Part shown: positions 33,634 through 42,411 of the stretch, one piece after another
How the letters are laid out: each line of letters starts with the position of its first letter
Position numbering within the stretch: the stretch's first letter is position 1
Assembly: GCF_002847285.1 (NCBI RefSeq)
Contig: NZ_CP025407.1
Coordinates: 4,062,501-4,126,500, forward strand
Direction: 5' to 3'
Source: Streptomyces sp. CMB-StM0423
GTDB lineage: Bacteria > Actinomycetota > Actinomycetes > Streptomycetales > Streptomycetaceae
DNA: 64,000 nt
The notes under the pieces: generated by a model
Database searches by the model: none
Told to the model about the DNA's origin: nothing
The model's input: only the letters and a program-made list of their open reading frames with translations
Position numbers and translations under genes: made by a program

Positions 33634-35151
33634 TCAGCCCCAGGTGAGCAGCCGCTTCGGCCGCTCCAGGACCGCCGCGACGTCCGCGAGCACCTTCGAG
33701 CCCAACTCCCCGTCGACCAGCCGGTGGTCGAAGGAGAGCGCGAGCGTCGTCACGTGCCGCGGCTTGACCTTGCCCTTGTGCACCCACGGCTGCAGCCTGA
33801 TCGCGCCGAAGGCGAGGATCGCCGGCTCGCCGGGGTTGAGGATCGGCGTGCCGGTGTCGATGCCGAAGACGCCGACGTTGGTGATGGTCACCGAGCCGTT
33901 CTGCATCGCCTCCGGCGTCGTCCTGCCCTCGCGGGCGGTGGCCACCAGCCCGGCCAGCTCGGTGGCCAGCTCGGGGAGCGATCTGGCGTGCGCGTCCTTG
34001 ATGTTCGGCACGATCAGACCGCGGGGGGTGGCCGCGGCGATGCCGAGGTTCACGTAGTGCCTGCGGACGATCTCCTGACGGTCCTCGTCCCAGGCGGAGT
34101 TGACCTCGGGGTTGCGCCGGATCGCCAGCAGCAGGGCCTTGACGACGATCAGCAGCGGGTTGATCCGCAGCCCGGCGAGATCGGGGTCCTCCTTCAACTC
34201 CCGTACGAGCTTCATCGTGCGGGTGACGTCGACGGTGACGAACTCCGTGACGTGCGGCGCGGTGAAGGCGCTGGCGACCATCGCCTGGGCGGTGGCCTTG
34301 CGGACGCCCTTGATGGGGATCCGGGTCTCGCGGGCGGTGGCCGCAGGTTCGGCGGCGGGGGCCGGACGGGCGGCCGGCTCGGCGGCCGGTACGGGCCGCG
34401 CGGGCGCGGCCGGTGCCGGGGCCGCGGCGGCGTGGACGTCGTCGCGGGTGATGACGCCGCCGTCGCCGGTGGGCACGACGGCGGCGAGGTCGACACCGAG
34501 GTCCTTGGCGAGCTTGCGCACGGGCGGCTTGGCGAGCACGGGGCCGCCTGCCGCGGGCGCGGCGGGTGCCGCGGCGGCGGGGGCGCCGGCGGACGCCGGT
34601 GCGCCCGGTTCCGTAGCGGAGACGCGTGCTTCGGGTACGTCCGGCGCCGGCGGCGCTGCCTCCCGGCCGTTCAGCTCGGCCTGGATCGCCGCGGACGCCA
34701 CTGCCGTCTCGGCGCCGGGCTGCGCCTTGCGCGGCCGGCGCTTCGTCGAACTCTGCGCCACGCCGTAGCCGACGAGCACCGGCTCCCGCTTGGGGGCGGC
34801 GCCGGGGGTCTCACCGCCCTCCGGCGCGGCCGAGTCGGCGGGTACCGCCTCCGCTCCGGCCGCGGGTTCCCCGGGTTCGGGGGCCGCCCCCGGTTCCGTG
34901 TCGACGGCGATGATCGGCGTACCGACGTCGACCGTGTCGCCCTCGGCGAAGCGGATCTCCTGCACCACCCCGTCGTACGGGATCGGCAGCTCGACGGCCG
35001 CCTTCGCCGTCTCCACCTCGCACACGACCATGCCGTCGTGCACGGCGTCGCCAGGCCGGACGTACCACTTGAGGATCTCCGCCTCGGTCAGGCCCTCGCC
35101 CACGTCGGGCAGCCTGAACTCGCGGAGGCGCGCGGTGTTGCTCATGGTCAC
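33634..35151 (-). CDS. bkdC: Dihydrolipoamide acyltransferase E2 (branched-chain 2-oxoacid dehydrogenase), copy 1
   Basis: A 505-residue E2 subunit. The lipoyl domain (1-80) has its attachment Lys in VETAKAAVE. A long Ala/Pro/Gly linker with VLVGYGVAQSSTKRRPRK follows. The E3/E1-binding domain is VRKLAKDLGVDLAAVVPTGD. The catalytic domain ends in SFDHRLVDGELG, the HRxxDG acyl-transfer motif. It transfers branched acyl groups to CoA. GTG 35151 has AGGGAG seven bases upstream; ATG 35145 is an alternative. It is last in the E1alpha-E1beta-E2 operon. Confidence 0.92.
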   Translation of the reverse strand: MTMSNTARLREFRLPDVGEGLTEAEILKWYVRPGDAVHDGMVVCEVETAKAAVELPIPYDGVVQEIRFAEGDTVDVGTPIIAVDTEPGAAPEPGEPAAGAEAVPADSAAPEGGETPGAAPKREPVLVGYGVAQSSTKRRPRKAQPGAETAVASAAIQAELNGREAAPPAPDVPEARVSATEPGAPASAGAPAAAAPAAPAAGGPVLAKPPVRKLAKDLGVDLAAVVPTGDGGVITRDDVHAAAAPAPAAPARPVPAAEPAARPAPAAEPAATARETRIPIKGVRKATAQAMVASAFTAPHVTEFVTVDVTRTMKLVRELKEDPDLAGLRINPLLIVVKALLLAIRRNPEVNSAWDEDRQEIVRRHYVNLGIAAATPRGLIVPNIKDAHARSLPELATELAGLVATAREGRTTPEAMQNGSVTITNVGVFGIDTGTPILNPGEPAILAFGAIRLQPWVHKGKVKPRHVTTLALSFDHRLVDGELGSKVLADVAAVLERPKRLLTWG

Positions 35152-35166
35152 GGACACGCTCCCTGT

Positions 35167-36147
35167 TCAGTACGCAAGCGCGCGGTCGACGGCATCGAGC
35201 ACGCGGTCCAGGTTGGGGAGGTACTCCTCCTCCAGCCTCGCCGGCGGGTACGGCGCGTGGAAGCCGCCGACGCGCAGCACCGGGGCCTCCAGATGGTAGA
35301 AGCACCGCTCCGTGATGCGTGCGGCGATCTCCCCGCCGGAGCCGTAGAACACCGGGGCCTCGTGCACGACGACCAGCCTGCCGGTCTTCTCCACCGAGCG
35401 CTGCAGGGTGTCGAAGTCGATAGGCGACATCGACCGCAGGTCCACGACCTCCAGCGACGTGCCCTCCGCCGCCGCCGCGGAAGCGACCTCCAGACACGTC
35501 TTCACCATCGGCCCGTACGCGGCGAGCGTGAGGTCCGTGCCCTCCCGGGCGACCCGCGCCTCGTGCAGCGGACCGGGGATCGCGGCGGTGTTGACCTCGC
35601 CCTTGTCCCAGTAGCGCCGCTTGGGCTCGAAGAAGATCACCGGGTCGTCGCTGTGGATGGCCTGCTGGAGCATCCAGTACGCGTCCGCGGGCGTCGAGGG
35701 CGAGACGCACTTCAGCCCCGCCACGTGCGCGAACAGCGCCTCCGGCGACTCGCTGTGGTGCTCGACCGCGCCGATGCCGCCGCCGTAGGGGATCCGGATG
35801 ACGACCGGCAGCTTGACCGTGCCCAGCGCCCGCGCGTGCATCTTCGCGAGCTGCGTGACGATCTGGTCGTACGCGGGAAAGACGAACCCGTCGAACTGGA
35901 TCTCCACCACCGGCCGGTAGCCCCGCAGCGCCAGCCCGATCGCGGTGCCGACGATGCCGGACTCGGCCAGCGGCGAGTCGATGACCCGGTCCTCGCCGAA
36001 GTCCTTCTGCAGCCCGTCGGTGACGCGGAAGACGCCGCCGAGCTTGCCGACGTCCTCGCCGATGACGAGCACCTTGGCGTCGTCCTCCATGGCCGTGCGC
36101 AGCGACGCGGTGATCGCCTTGGCCAGTGCCATCTTCTCGACCGCCAT
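35167..36147 (-). CDS. bkdB: 2-oxoacid dehydrogenase E1 beta subunit, copy 1
   Basis: A 326-residue transketolase-like subunit that completes the thiamine-diphosphate active site of branched-chain 2-oxoacid dehydrogenase. Conserved blocks are IGEDVGKLGGVFRVTDGLQ, DSPLAESGIVGTAIGLALRG and PVVIRIPYGGGIGAVEHHSES. Its length is standard. It begins two bases after the E1alpha stop and ends 15 bp before the E2 start, so the three genes form one operon. Confidence 0.95.
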   Translation of the reverse strand: MAVEKMALAKAITASLRTAMEDDAKVLVIGEDVGKLGGVFRVTDGLQKDFGEDRVIDSPLAESGIVGTAIGLALRGYRPVVEIQFDGFVFPAYDQIVTQLAKMHARALGTVKLPVVIRIPYGGGIGAVEHHSESPEALFAHVAGLKCVSPSTPADAYWMLQQAIHSDDPVIFFEPKRRYWDKGEVNTAAIPGPLHEARVAREGTDLTLAAYGPMVKTCLEVASAAAAEGTSLEVVDLRSMSPIDFDTLQRSVEKTGRLVVVHEAPVFYGSGGEIAARITERCFYHLEAPVLRVGGFHAPYPPARLEEEYLPNLDRVLDAVDRALAY

Positions 36148-36149
36148 GG

Positions 36150-37598
36150 TCAGTGCCCCTTCCCAGCGGCGGCGCCCGCCTCGTCCGCGAAGGACGCCTG
36201 GTACGCCGCGTACTGCGTCCGCTCCTCGTCCACGAGGGCGTGCCCGTCGGCGTAGATGTTCTCGAACATGGCCATCGGGTCCGGGTCCGCCATGGTCCTG
36301 ATGGCCTCGCGCACCCGCTTGGCCAGCGCGTCGCTCTCCTCGTCCAGCTCGGCGAAGAACGCCGCGTCGGCGAGGTTCTCCCGCTCCAGCAGCCTGCGCA
36401 GCCGCAGGATCGGGTCCTTGGCCTCCCAGGCGGCGCGCTCGTCGTCGCGGCGGTAGCGGGTGGGGTCGTCGGAGGTGGTGTGGGCGCCCATGCGGTACGT
36501 GTACGCCTCGATCAGCATCGGGCCCTGGCCGGAGCGGGCGTGCTCCAGCGCCTTACGGGTGACGGCGAGGACGGCGAGGACGTCGTTGCCGTCGACGCGG
36601 ACGCCCGGGAAGCCGTAGCCGGCGGCGCGGCGGTAGAGCGGGACGCGGCTCTGGCGCTCGGTGGGCTCGGAGATGGCCCACTGGTTGTTCTGGCAGAAGA
36701 AGACGACCGGCGCGTTGTAGACCGCGGCGAAGGTGAACGACTCGGCGACGTCCCCCTGGCTGGAGGCGCCGTCGCCGAAGTACGCCACGACGGCGGAGTC
36801 GGCACCGTCCTTGGCGACGCCCATGGCGTAGCCGGTGGCGTGCAGCGTCTGGGAGCCGATGACGATCGTGTAGAGCTGGAAGTTGTTGCTGTTCGGGTCC
36901 CAGCCGCCGTTGTTCACGCCGCGGAACATGCCGAGCAGCAGCGTCGGGTCCACGCCGCGGCACCAGGCGACGCCGTGCTCGCGGTACGTGGGGAAGACGT
37001 AGTCGTCCTCGTGGGTCGCCCGTCCCGAGCCGACCTGGGCGGCCTCCTGGCCGAGCAGCGAGGGCCACAGGCCCAGCTCGCCCTGGCGCTGGAGGGTGAC
37101 GGCCTCGGCGTCGAAGCGGCGGGTGAGGACCATGTCGCGGTAGAGGCCGCGCAGCTCTTCCGGGCTCGGGTCGACCGCGTACTCGGGGTGCTCGACGCGC
37201 TCGCCCTCGGGGGTGAGGAGCTGAACCAGCTCGGGGGCCCCGGCGGCGCCGTCGTCCTGCGGCAGGGTCCCGGCGGATGCCGTCGCCTTCGTGGCCGTTC
37301 TGGCGGGTGCCGTCTTGGCTGCCTTGGCTGCCTTGGCGGTCTTCGCCGGCTTGGCGGCCCCGGCCGTCTTCTTCGCGGGTGCCGTCTTCTTCGCCGCGGT
37401 CTTCCTGGCGGCGGCCTTCTTCGCGGGCGGCTTGGCGTTCGCCGTCGCCTTCCCGGCCGGCGTCTTCCTGGCCGCTGCCTTCTTCGCGGGCGCCGCGGGC
37501 GTCCCGGGCGCCGCCGTCGCGGCGGCGCTCCCGCCGTCGCTCCCGCTGGTGCGCTTGCTGCTGCGGCGCGGGTCGCGCGCGGCAGTGCTCTCGGTCAC
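36150..37598 (-). CDS. bkdA: 2-oxoacid dehydrogenase E1 alpha subunit, copy 1, with histone-H1-like N-terminal tail
   Basis: A 482-residue thiamine-diphosphate enzyme that decarboxylates branched-chain 2-oxoacids. The ThDP motif reads GDGASSQGDVAESFTFAAVYN followed by NN, and the phosphorylation-loop region is YRMGAHTTSDDPTRYR. Residues 1-108 precede the catalytic domain and are a Lys/Ala/Pro/Thr-rich tail with AKKTAPAKKTAGAAKPAKTA, much like histone H1 or actinomycete HupS tails. The S. coelicolor homologue, as I recall it, has only a short basic extension. GTG 37598 has AGGAGA five bases upstream, so the tail is inside the translated frame. Confidence 0.92.
   Translation of the reverse strand: MTESTAARDPRRSSKRTSGSDGGSAAATAAPGTPAAPAKKAAARKTPAGKATANAKPPAKKAAARKTAAKKTAPAKKTAGAAKPAKTAKAAKAAKTAPARTATKATASAGTLPQDDGAAGAPELVQLLTPEGERVEHPEYAVDPSPEELRGLYRDMVLTRRFDAEAVTLQRQGELGLWPSLLGQEAAQVGSGRATHEDDYVFPTYREHGVAWCRGVDPTLLLGMFRGVNNGGWDPNSNNFQLYTIVIGSQTLHATGYAMGVAKDGADSAVVAYFGDGASSQGDVAESFTFAAVYNAPVVFFCQNNQWAISEPTERQSRVPLYRRAAGYGFPGVRVDGNDVLAVLAVTRKALEHARSGQGPMLIEAYTYRMGAHTTSDDPTRYRRDDERAAWEAKDPILRLRRLLERENLADAAFFAELDEESDALAKRVREAIRTMADPDPMAMFENIYADGHALVDEERTQYAAYQASFADEAGAAAGKGH
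37275..37487 (-). repeat. PAKKA-like repeat region encoding the E1-alpha tail
   Basis: This minus-strand segment encodes residues 38-108 of E1 alpha, with repeated short units such as APAKK, AAARKT and AAKTA. The DNA shows matching degenerate 15-to-30-base repeats (CTTCTTCGCGG, TTGGCTGCC). Confidence 0.8.
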
Positions 37599-37951
37599 GG
37601 TCTCTCCTGACGTCTCTCCGGCCCCCGGGATCGCCGGTGGCCTTCGGTCCCCCGCGGCAGCGGAGGGCGGCTCACCCGATTCCCATACGTGCACGGGGTG
37701 GGTGCACCGATGGGGTACGGGGGTGACAGGCGCCCGGCATCCTTCCCACTGGCAGGCACGTTACACAGTGGTCCGCTGCTTCGCGAAGCGGTCCTGACCT
37801 GCGGTTTTGCTTTGATTTCCTAGTAACGCAGGAGCCGGCTCGCCTCGTCGGCATCAGGTCCACTGGTCACAGCCTCGCAGGCTGCCGGGACACTGGCACG
37901 TTATCCCGGCGGCCCTGAGCGCGGGAAGACCCAGTATGTGAGACTGGGACA
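37599..37951. other. Divergent intergenic region between bkdA copy 1 and the DosR-like regulator gene
   Basis: This 353-bp gap contains several dyads: GCTTCGCGAAGC near 37778, an AT-rich stretch (TTTTGCTTTGATTTCCTAGTAA near 37805) that may hold a promoter, a GC-rich GCCGGG...CCCGGC stem near 37882, and the IR at 37930-37948. No coding sequence with actinomycete codon bias is visible. Confidence 0.55.
37930..37948. promoter_or_regulatory. Inverted repeat overlapping the response-regulator start region
   Basis: CCCAGT-ATGTGAG-ACTGGG, six-base arms and seven-base spacer, ends four bases before the GTG start at 37952. It could be an autoregulatory operator or a hairpin hiding the start codon. 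It is not the 20-bp DosR consensus palindrome. Confidence 0.45.
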
Positions 37952-38644
37952 GTGGCCATAGATGGAAAAATCACCGTATTCCTACTCGATGACCACGAAG
38001 TGGTCCGTCGGGGGGTACACGAGATGCTTCAGGCCGAGCCGGACATCGAGGTCGTCGGCGAAGCCGGCACCGCGGCCGACGCGCTCGTCCGCATCCCCGC
38101 GGTACGGCCCGACGTGGCCGTGCTCGACGTCCGGCTGCCCGACGGCAGCGGCGTCGAGGTCTGCCGGGAGATCCGCTCCCGGGACGAGAGCATCAAGTGC
38201 CTCATGCTCACCTCGTTCGCCGACGACGAGGCCCTCTTCGACGCGATCATGGCGGGCGCGTCCGGGTACGTGCTGAAGGCCATCCGCGGCAACGAGCTGC
38301 TGACCGCCGTACGGGACGTGGCCGCGGGCAGGTCGCTGCTCGACCCGGTGGCGACGGCGCGGGTGCTGGAGCGGCTGCGCGCCGGCGGGCGCGGGCGGGA
38401 GGACGAGCGGCTGGCCGGGCTGACGGACCAGGAGCGCCGGATCCTCGACCTGATCGGCGAGGGACTGACGAACCGGGCCATCGGCGAGCGGCTGCACCTG
38501 GCCGAGAAGACGATCAAGAACTACGTCTCCAGCCTGCTGTCGAAGCTGAACATGGAGCGCAGGTCGCAGGCGGCGGCGTACGTCGCCCGCCGCCAGGCGG
38601 AACAGCGCGGCAGCGGCGACCGGGACAGGCTCCGGGAGGAGTAG
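37952..38644 (+). CDS. NarL/DosR-type response regulator (orphan)
   Basis: A 230-residue regulator. The receiver has intact residues: Asp13/Asp14 (LLDDHEVVRRG), phospho-acceptor Asp59 (VAVLDVRLPDGSG), Thr87 (LMLTSF) and Lys109 (YVLKAIRG). The LuxR-type HTH is at about 160-220 (LTDQERRILDLIGEGLTNRAIGERL). VLDVRLPDGSGVEVCREIRS is characteristic of the DevR/DosR branch. No histidine kinase gene is adjacent. In S. coelicolor an orphan regulator sits at the same place beside the bkd genes. Start GTG 37952. Confidence 0.93.
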   Translation: MAIDGKITVFLLDDHEVVRRGVHEMLQAEPDIEVVGEAGTAADALVRIPAVRPDVAVLDVRLPDGSGVEVCREIRSRDESIKCLMLTSFADDEALFDAIMAGASGYVLKAIRGNELLTAVRDVAAGRSLLDPVATARVLERLRAGGRGREDERLAGLTDQERRILDLIGEGLTNRAIGERLHLAEKTIKNYVSSLLSKLNMERRSQAAAYVARRQAEQRGSGDRDRLREE

Positions 38645-38658
38645 GGGCCGGGGCAGCT

Positions 38659-38681
38659 CCGGGGGCAGGACGTGCCCCCGG
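38659..38681 (+). terminator. Terminator of the response-regulator gene
   Basis: Arms CCGGGGGCA and TGCCCCCGG, nine bp perfect, five-base loop, 14 bases after the stop codon. Confidence 0.7.
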
Positions 38682-38690
38682 CCGGGGGCC

Positions 38691-38711
38691 GGGAGGGGTG
38701 GCTCCCCTCCC
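38691..38711. terminator. Second hairpin between response regulator and kinase gene
   Basis: Arms GGGAGGGG and CCCCTCCC, eight bp, five-base loop, immediately beside the kinase stop codon. It probably terminates the minus-strand kinase transcript. Confidence 0.6.
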
Positions 38712-38712
38712 G

Positions 38713-40356
38713 TCAGCCTTCGGTGCCGGCGGCGCCGCCGTTCGCCTGGCCGCCGTCGACGACGTCGCCGCCGATCTCGCCGCCCTCGACCTCGCCGGTC
38801 GTCTCCCCGGTGGTCTCGCCCGTGGTCTCCCCGGTCGTCTCCCCGGTGGTCTCGCCCGTCGTGGTGCCGCCGCCGTCGGTGGTGCTGCCGCTGCCCTCGC
38901 TCGTGCTGCCGCCGACGGTGTCGGTCGGCTCGCTGGGCGATCCCGTGGGACTGCCGGTGCCGGTCGGGCTGTCCGTCGGCGAGGTGGTGGGCGGAGGCTC
39001 GGAGGTCTCCTCCCACGTCGGCTCGTCGTCGTGGTACGTCGGCTCCTCCTCCGTGGGCGAGGGGGAGTCCTCCTCCTTCTCCTTGTCCTTCGTCGGACTC
39101 GGCTCCTGCTTCGTCGGCGTCGGCGGCGCCTGCTTCTTGTTCTCGTCGTCTCCGCCGCTCAGCGCGAAGGCCACGCCCAGCACTATGGCGACCACCGCCA
39201 GCGCCGCGATCGCCCACATCCTGCCGCGGCCGCGGCCCGCCCGGCGCGGGCCGGGGTCGAAGCCGCCGTCGTCGGGGCCGCTGGTCCGCAGCAGCCGCGG
39301 CGGGGTGTCGCCGCCCGCGGAGGCGAGCGCCGCGGTGGCCGCGGTGGCGCCGACGCCCGGGGTGCCCATCGGCGGCGTACCGCCGACAGCGACGGCGCCG
39401 GTGTCCCACGTGCCGGTGTGCGGGCCGACGTCGCGCAGCATGCGCAGCGCGTACTGCAGGAGGCCGAGCATCTCGTCGGCGGTCTGGAAGCGGTCGTCGG
39501 GCTCCTTGGCCAGCGCGCGCATCACCAGGCCGTCGAGCTCCGGCGGCGCGTCCTCGCTGATCTGGGACGGCGGCACGGCGTTGTCCTGCGCGTGCTGGTA
39601 GACCACGGCCAGCGGGGTCTCGCCGATGAACGGCGGGCGGCCGGTCAGCAGCTCGTACAGCAGGCAGCCGACCGCGTAGAGGTCGGAGCGGGTGTCGACG
39701 GCCCGGCCGAGCGCCTGCTCGGGGGAGAGGTACTGCGGGGTGCCCATGACCATGCCGGTCTGCGTCATGGTGGAGGCCGCGCCGTGCAGCGCGCGGGCGA
39801 TGCCGAAGTCCATCACCTTCACCGCGCCGGTGGTGGTGATGATCACGTTCGCGGGCTTGATGTCGCGGTGGACGATGCTGTGCTGGTGGCTGTACGCCAG
39901 CGCCTCCAGCACGCCCGAGATGATCAGCAGCGCCTGGTCGGGCGGCGGGATCTCGGCGCCGGTCAGCAGCTCCTTGATCGTCCGGCCCTCGACCAGCTCC
40001 ATGACGATGTACGGCACGGTGCTGCCGGCGACCTGGTCCTCACCCGAGTCGTACACCGCGACGACCGCGTGGTGGTTCAGGCCCGCGACCGACTGCGCCT
40101 CGCGCGTGAAGCGGGCCTTGGACACCGGGTCCTCGGCGAGGTCGCTGCGCAGCAGCTTGACCGCGACCTCGCGGCCCAGGCGCACGTCCTCCGCGGCGAA
40201 GACCTCGGCCATGCCGCCGCGGCCGAGGCGGCGGGTCAGCCGGTAGCGCCCGTCCCCGACGAGCCCGCCGACCCCCCAGTTCTCCGGAGAATCAGCCATA
40301 CCGCCGCGGCCCGGCCCGTTCGCCGACGGCTCCTCGGGGGGCTCCGTCTGTGACAT
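38713..40356 (-). CDS. Membrane Ser/Thr protein kinase (PknB-like) with Thr/Gly/Glu repeat extracellular tail
   Basis: A 547-residue Hanks-type kinase. The kinase domain (about 35-300) has GRGGMAEVF, catalytic Lys in VAVKLLR, HRDIKPANVI, DFGIA and the activation loop STMTQTGMVMGTPQYLSPEQ. A Gly-rich juxtamembrane stretch leads to a single TM (MWAIAALAVVAIVLGVAFAL, about 383-402). The extracellular part is a Pro/Ser/Thr/Glu/Gly low-complexity region with six TTGE-type units and no PASTA domain. GAGGAA precedes the ATG. It is divergent from the second kinase gene. Confidence 0.93.
   Translation of the reverse strand: MSQTEPPEEPSANGPGRGGMADSPENWGVGGLVGDGRYRLTRRLGRGGMAEVFAAEDVRLGREVAVKLLRSDLAEDPVSKARFTREAQSVAGLNHHAVVAVYDSGEDQVAGSTVPYIVMELVEGRTIKELLTGAEIPPPDQALLIISGVLEALAYSHQHSIVHRDIKPANVIITTTGAVKVMDFGIARALHGAASTMTQTGMVMGTPQYLSPEQALGRAVDTRSDLYAVGCLLYELLTGRPPFIGETPLAVVYQHAQDNAVPPSQISEDAPPELDGLVMRALAKEPDDRFQTADEMLGLLQYALRMLRDVGPHTGTWDTGAVAVGGTPPMGTPGVGATAATAALASAGGDTPPRLLRTSGPDDGGFDPGPRRAGRGRGRMWAIAALAVVAIVLGVAFALSGGDDENKKQAPPTPTKQEPSPTKDKEKEEDSPSPTEEEPTYHDDEPTWEETSEPPPTTSPTDSPTGTGSPTGSPSEPTDTVGGSTSEGSGSTTDGGGTTTGETTGETTGETTGETTGETTGEVEGGEIGGDVVDGGQANGGAAGTEG
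38791..38862 (-). repeat. 12-bp minisatellite encoding TTGE units in the kinase tail
   Basis: Six tandem 12-bp units of the form CTCSCCSGTSGT run from 38791 to 38862 on the plus strand, encoding T-T-G-E repeats on the minus strand. Copy number may vary between strains. Confidence 0.85.
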
Positions 40357-40694
40357 CAGTTCCTCGCGGTGGTTCGGTCTCGTCGTCGTCTCGTCGTTGT
40401 TCCGTCTTCTTTCCGGCTACGGGGCACGCTACCTCCTGCCCCTGACACACCGGATCCCGCTGAACAGAACATGCAACCGGGTCCGGGGGTCCGTACGCAA
40501 ATCCCGGGCGGGGCCGGTGGTGGGGAGGGGTGCACGGAGCGCGGGGCGGAAGGGGCGGCGGTGCACGGTGGGTAAAGGGGGTGCAAAGGGACGGCCCAAG
40601 GGGGCAGGTGGTCACGGAACGGGCAACCCGCTTGACCTCTCCTCTGCCTGAGGCAGACTTTCAGCATCAGGCAGGCACCCGGGGGAGATCCAGC
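40357..40694. other. Divergent promoter region of the two Ser/Thr kinase genes
   Basis: A 338-bp gap. The left side next to kinase 1 is a pyrimidine-rich stretch (CGTCGTCTCGTCGTTGTTCCG) that becomes the purine-rich leader of kinase 1. The right side holds a sigma-70-like promoter for kinase 2 at 40632-40659 and a short dyad GCCTGA...TCAGGC. No coding sequence is evident. Confidence 0.55.
40632..40659 (+). promoter_or_regulatory. Likely promoter of the second Ser/Thr kinase gene
   Basis: TTGACC and CAGACT are separated by 16 bases, close to the vegetative sigma consensus, and lie 36 bp before the start codon, leaving room for the GGGGAGA ribosome site. Confidence 0.5.
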
Positions 40695-42392
40695 ATGACC
40701 GAGTACGGCGGCCAGGACGACTACGCCGGCCGATCCGTGGGGGGCGGCCGCTACCGGCTCCTCGACCTGCTGGGCACGGGCGGGATGGCCTCCGTCCACC
40801 TCGCCCACGACACGGTGCTCGACCGCCAGGTCGCGGTGAAGACGCTCCACACCGAACTGGGCCGCGAGGACTCGTTCCGCGAACGCTTCCGCCGCGAGGC
40901 CCAGGCCGTCGCCCGGCTGTCCCACCAGAACGTCGTCTCCGTCTTCGACACCGGCGAGGACCGCTTCGCGGGCGACGGCGGCGGGCCCGTGCCGTACATC
41001 GTCATGGAGTACGTCGAGGGCCGCCCGCTGCGCTCGGTGCTCGACGAGGACGTGGCCCGGTTCGGCGCGATGCCCACGGAGAAGGCGCTGCGGATCGTCT
41101 CGGACGTGCTGGCCGCGCTCGACGCCAGCCACGAGATGGGCCTCGTCCACCGCGACATCAAGCCGGGGAACGTCATGATGACGCGCCGCGAGCAGGTCAA
41201 GGTGATGGACTTCGGCATCGCCCGCGCCGTGCAGTCCGGCGTCACGTCGATGACGCAGACGGGCATGGTCGTCGGCACCCCGCAGTACCTCTCCCCGGAA
41301 CAGGCCCTGGGCCGCGGCGTCGACGCCCGCTCCGACCTGTATTCGGTGGGCGTGTTGCTCTTCGAGCTGCTGACCGGCCGGCTGCCGTTCGACGCGGACT
41401 CGCCGCTGGCCATCGCCTACGCGCACGTGCAGGAGCCGCCGCCGGCGCCGTCGTCGATCAACATGACGGTGCCGCCGGTGGTCGACGCGCTGGTGGCGCG
41501 GGCGCTGGCGAAGAACCCCGACGAACGGTTCCGCAGCGCCGAGGAGATGCGCGAGGAGGTGCGCCGGGCGGGCGGCATGACGCCGCCGGGCGCGATGCCG
41601 TCCGTCATCGCGGGGGCGCACGCGCGCGACTCGGGCGCGGGCGTCGGCTCGGCGGTGTTCCCGCCGGTCAACCCGTACCACTCGCCGCCGCCCGGCACCC
41701 CCACCCCGTACCAGCCGATGCAGCAGCAGGGGTTCGGCCCGCCGCAGCAGCAACAGCAACAGCAGCCTCAGCACGGCGGGTACGCGACGCCCCAGCCGTA
41801 CTCGCTCAGCCCGCAGGGCGGTCCCGGCGGTGGTCACGGCGGTGCGGGCGGCGGCAAGGGGAACCGGAACGTCGCGGTCATAGGACTGACCGTCGTCATC
41901 GCCGTCGCGGTGATCGCGGCCGCCATCATCGTCGTCGCGCTCAACGGCGGCGACGACGGCGAGCCCGAGGCCAAGCCGACCGGCCAGACGCAGCAGGACC
42001 CGAACTCGGACCCGAACTCGGACCCGGACTCCGACCCGACCGCCGACACCGGCGACGACACCGGCGGCGGGGGCGACGACGGCGGCAAGGGCGAGAACGA
42101 GATGATCCCGCCGGACCGCTCCCGCACGATCGACAAGACCCGCTGCACGGAGCCGATGACCGACCCCCAGAACGAGAAGCTGGTCCGGGTGCCGGACTTC
42201 ACCTTCAAGGACTACCAGTCGGTGCGCGAGTGCCTGCGCGCCGCCCAGTGGTCGTACGAGGTGGACGAGGAGCCCGACGAGCTGTGGGGCAAGGACACCG
42301 TGCTGGAGCAGAACTTCGACGAGTACGACGACTATTTCGACCCGTCGAAGGACAAGCTGGAGCTGGTCATCGCGACGGGGTACAAGCAGTAG
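40695..42392 (+). CDS. Membrane Ser/Thr protein kinase with one PASTA-like domain
   Basis: A 565-residue Hanks-type kinase. The kinase domain (20-290) has GTGGMASVH, VAVKTLH, HRDIKPGNVM, DFGIA and the activation loop SGVTSMTQTGMVVGTPQYLS. A Pro/Gln-rich juxtamembrane region with a poly-Gln run follows, then a TM segment (VAVIGLTVVIAVAVIAAAII). An Asp/Asn/Ser acidic spacer (DPNSDPNSDPDSDP) leads to a terminal module of about 65 residues (VRVPDFTFKDYQSVRECLRA) resembling a single PASTA domain. It may sense cell-wall fragments or lipid II. GGGGAGA lies eight bases before the ATG. Confidence 0.93.
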   Translation: MTEYGGQDDYAGRSVGGGRYRLLDLLGTGGMASVHLAHDTVLDRQVAVKTLHTELGREDSFRERFRREAQAVARLSHQNVVSVFDTGEDRFAGDGGGPVPYIVMEYVEGRPLRSVLDEDVARFGAMPTEKALRIVSDVLAALDASHEMGLVHRDIKPGNVMMTRREQVKVMDFGIARAVQSGVTSMTQTGMVVGTPQYLSPEQALGRGVDARSDLYSVGVLLFELLTGRLPFDADSPLAIAYAHVQEPPPAPSSINMTVPPVVDALVARALAKNPDERFRSAEEMREEVRRAGGMTPPGAMPSVIAGAHARDSGAGVGSAVFPPVNPYHSPPPGTPTPYQPMQQQGFGPPQQQQQQQPQHGGYATPQPYSLSPQGGPGGGHGGAGGGKGNRNVAVIGLTVVIAVAVIAAAIIVVALNGGDDGEPEAKPTGQTQQDPNSDPNSDPDSDPTADTGDDTGGGGDDGGKGENEMIPPDRSRTIDKTRCTEPMTDPQNEKLVRVPDFTFKDYQSVRECLRAAQWSYEVDEEPDELWGKDTVLEQNFDEYDDYFDPSKDKLELVIATGYKQ

Positions 42393-42411
42393 GTCCCCGT
42401 CCCACGAAGGA

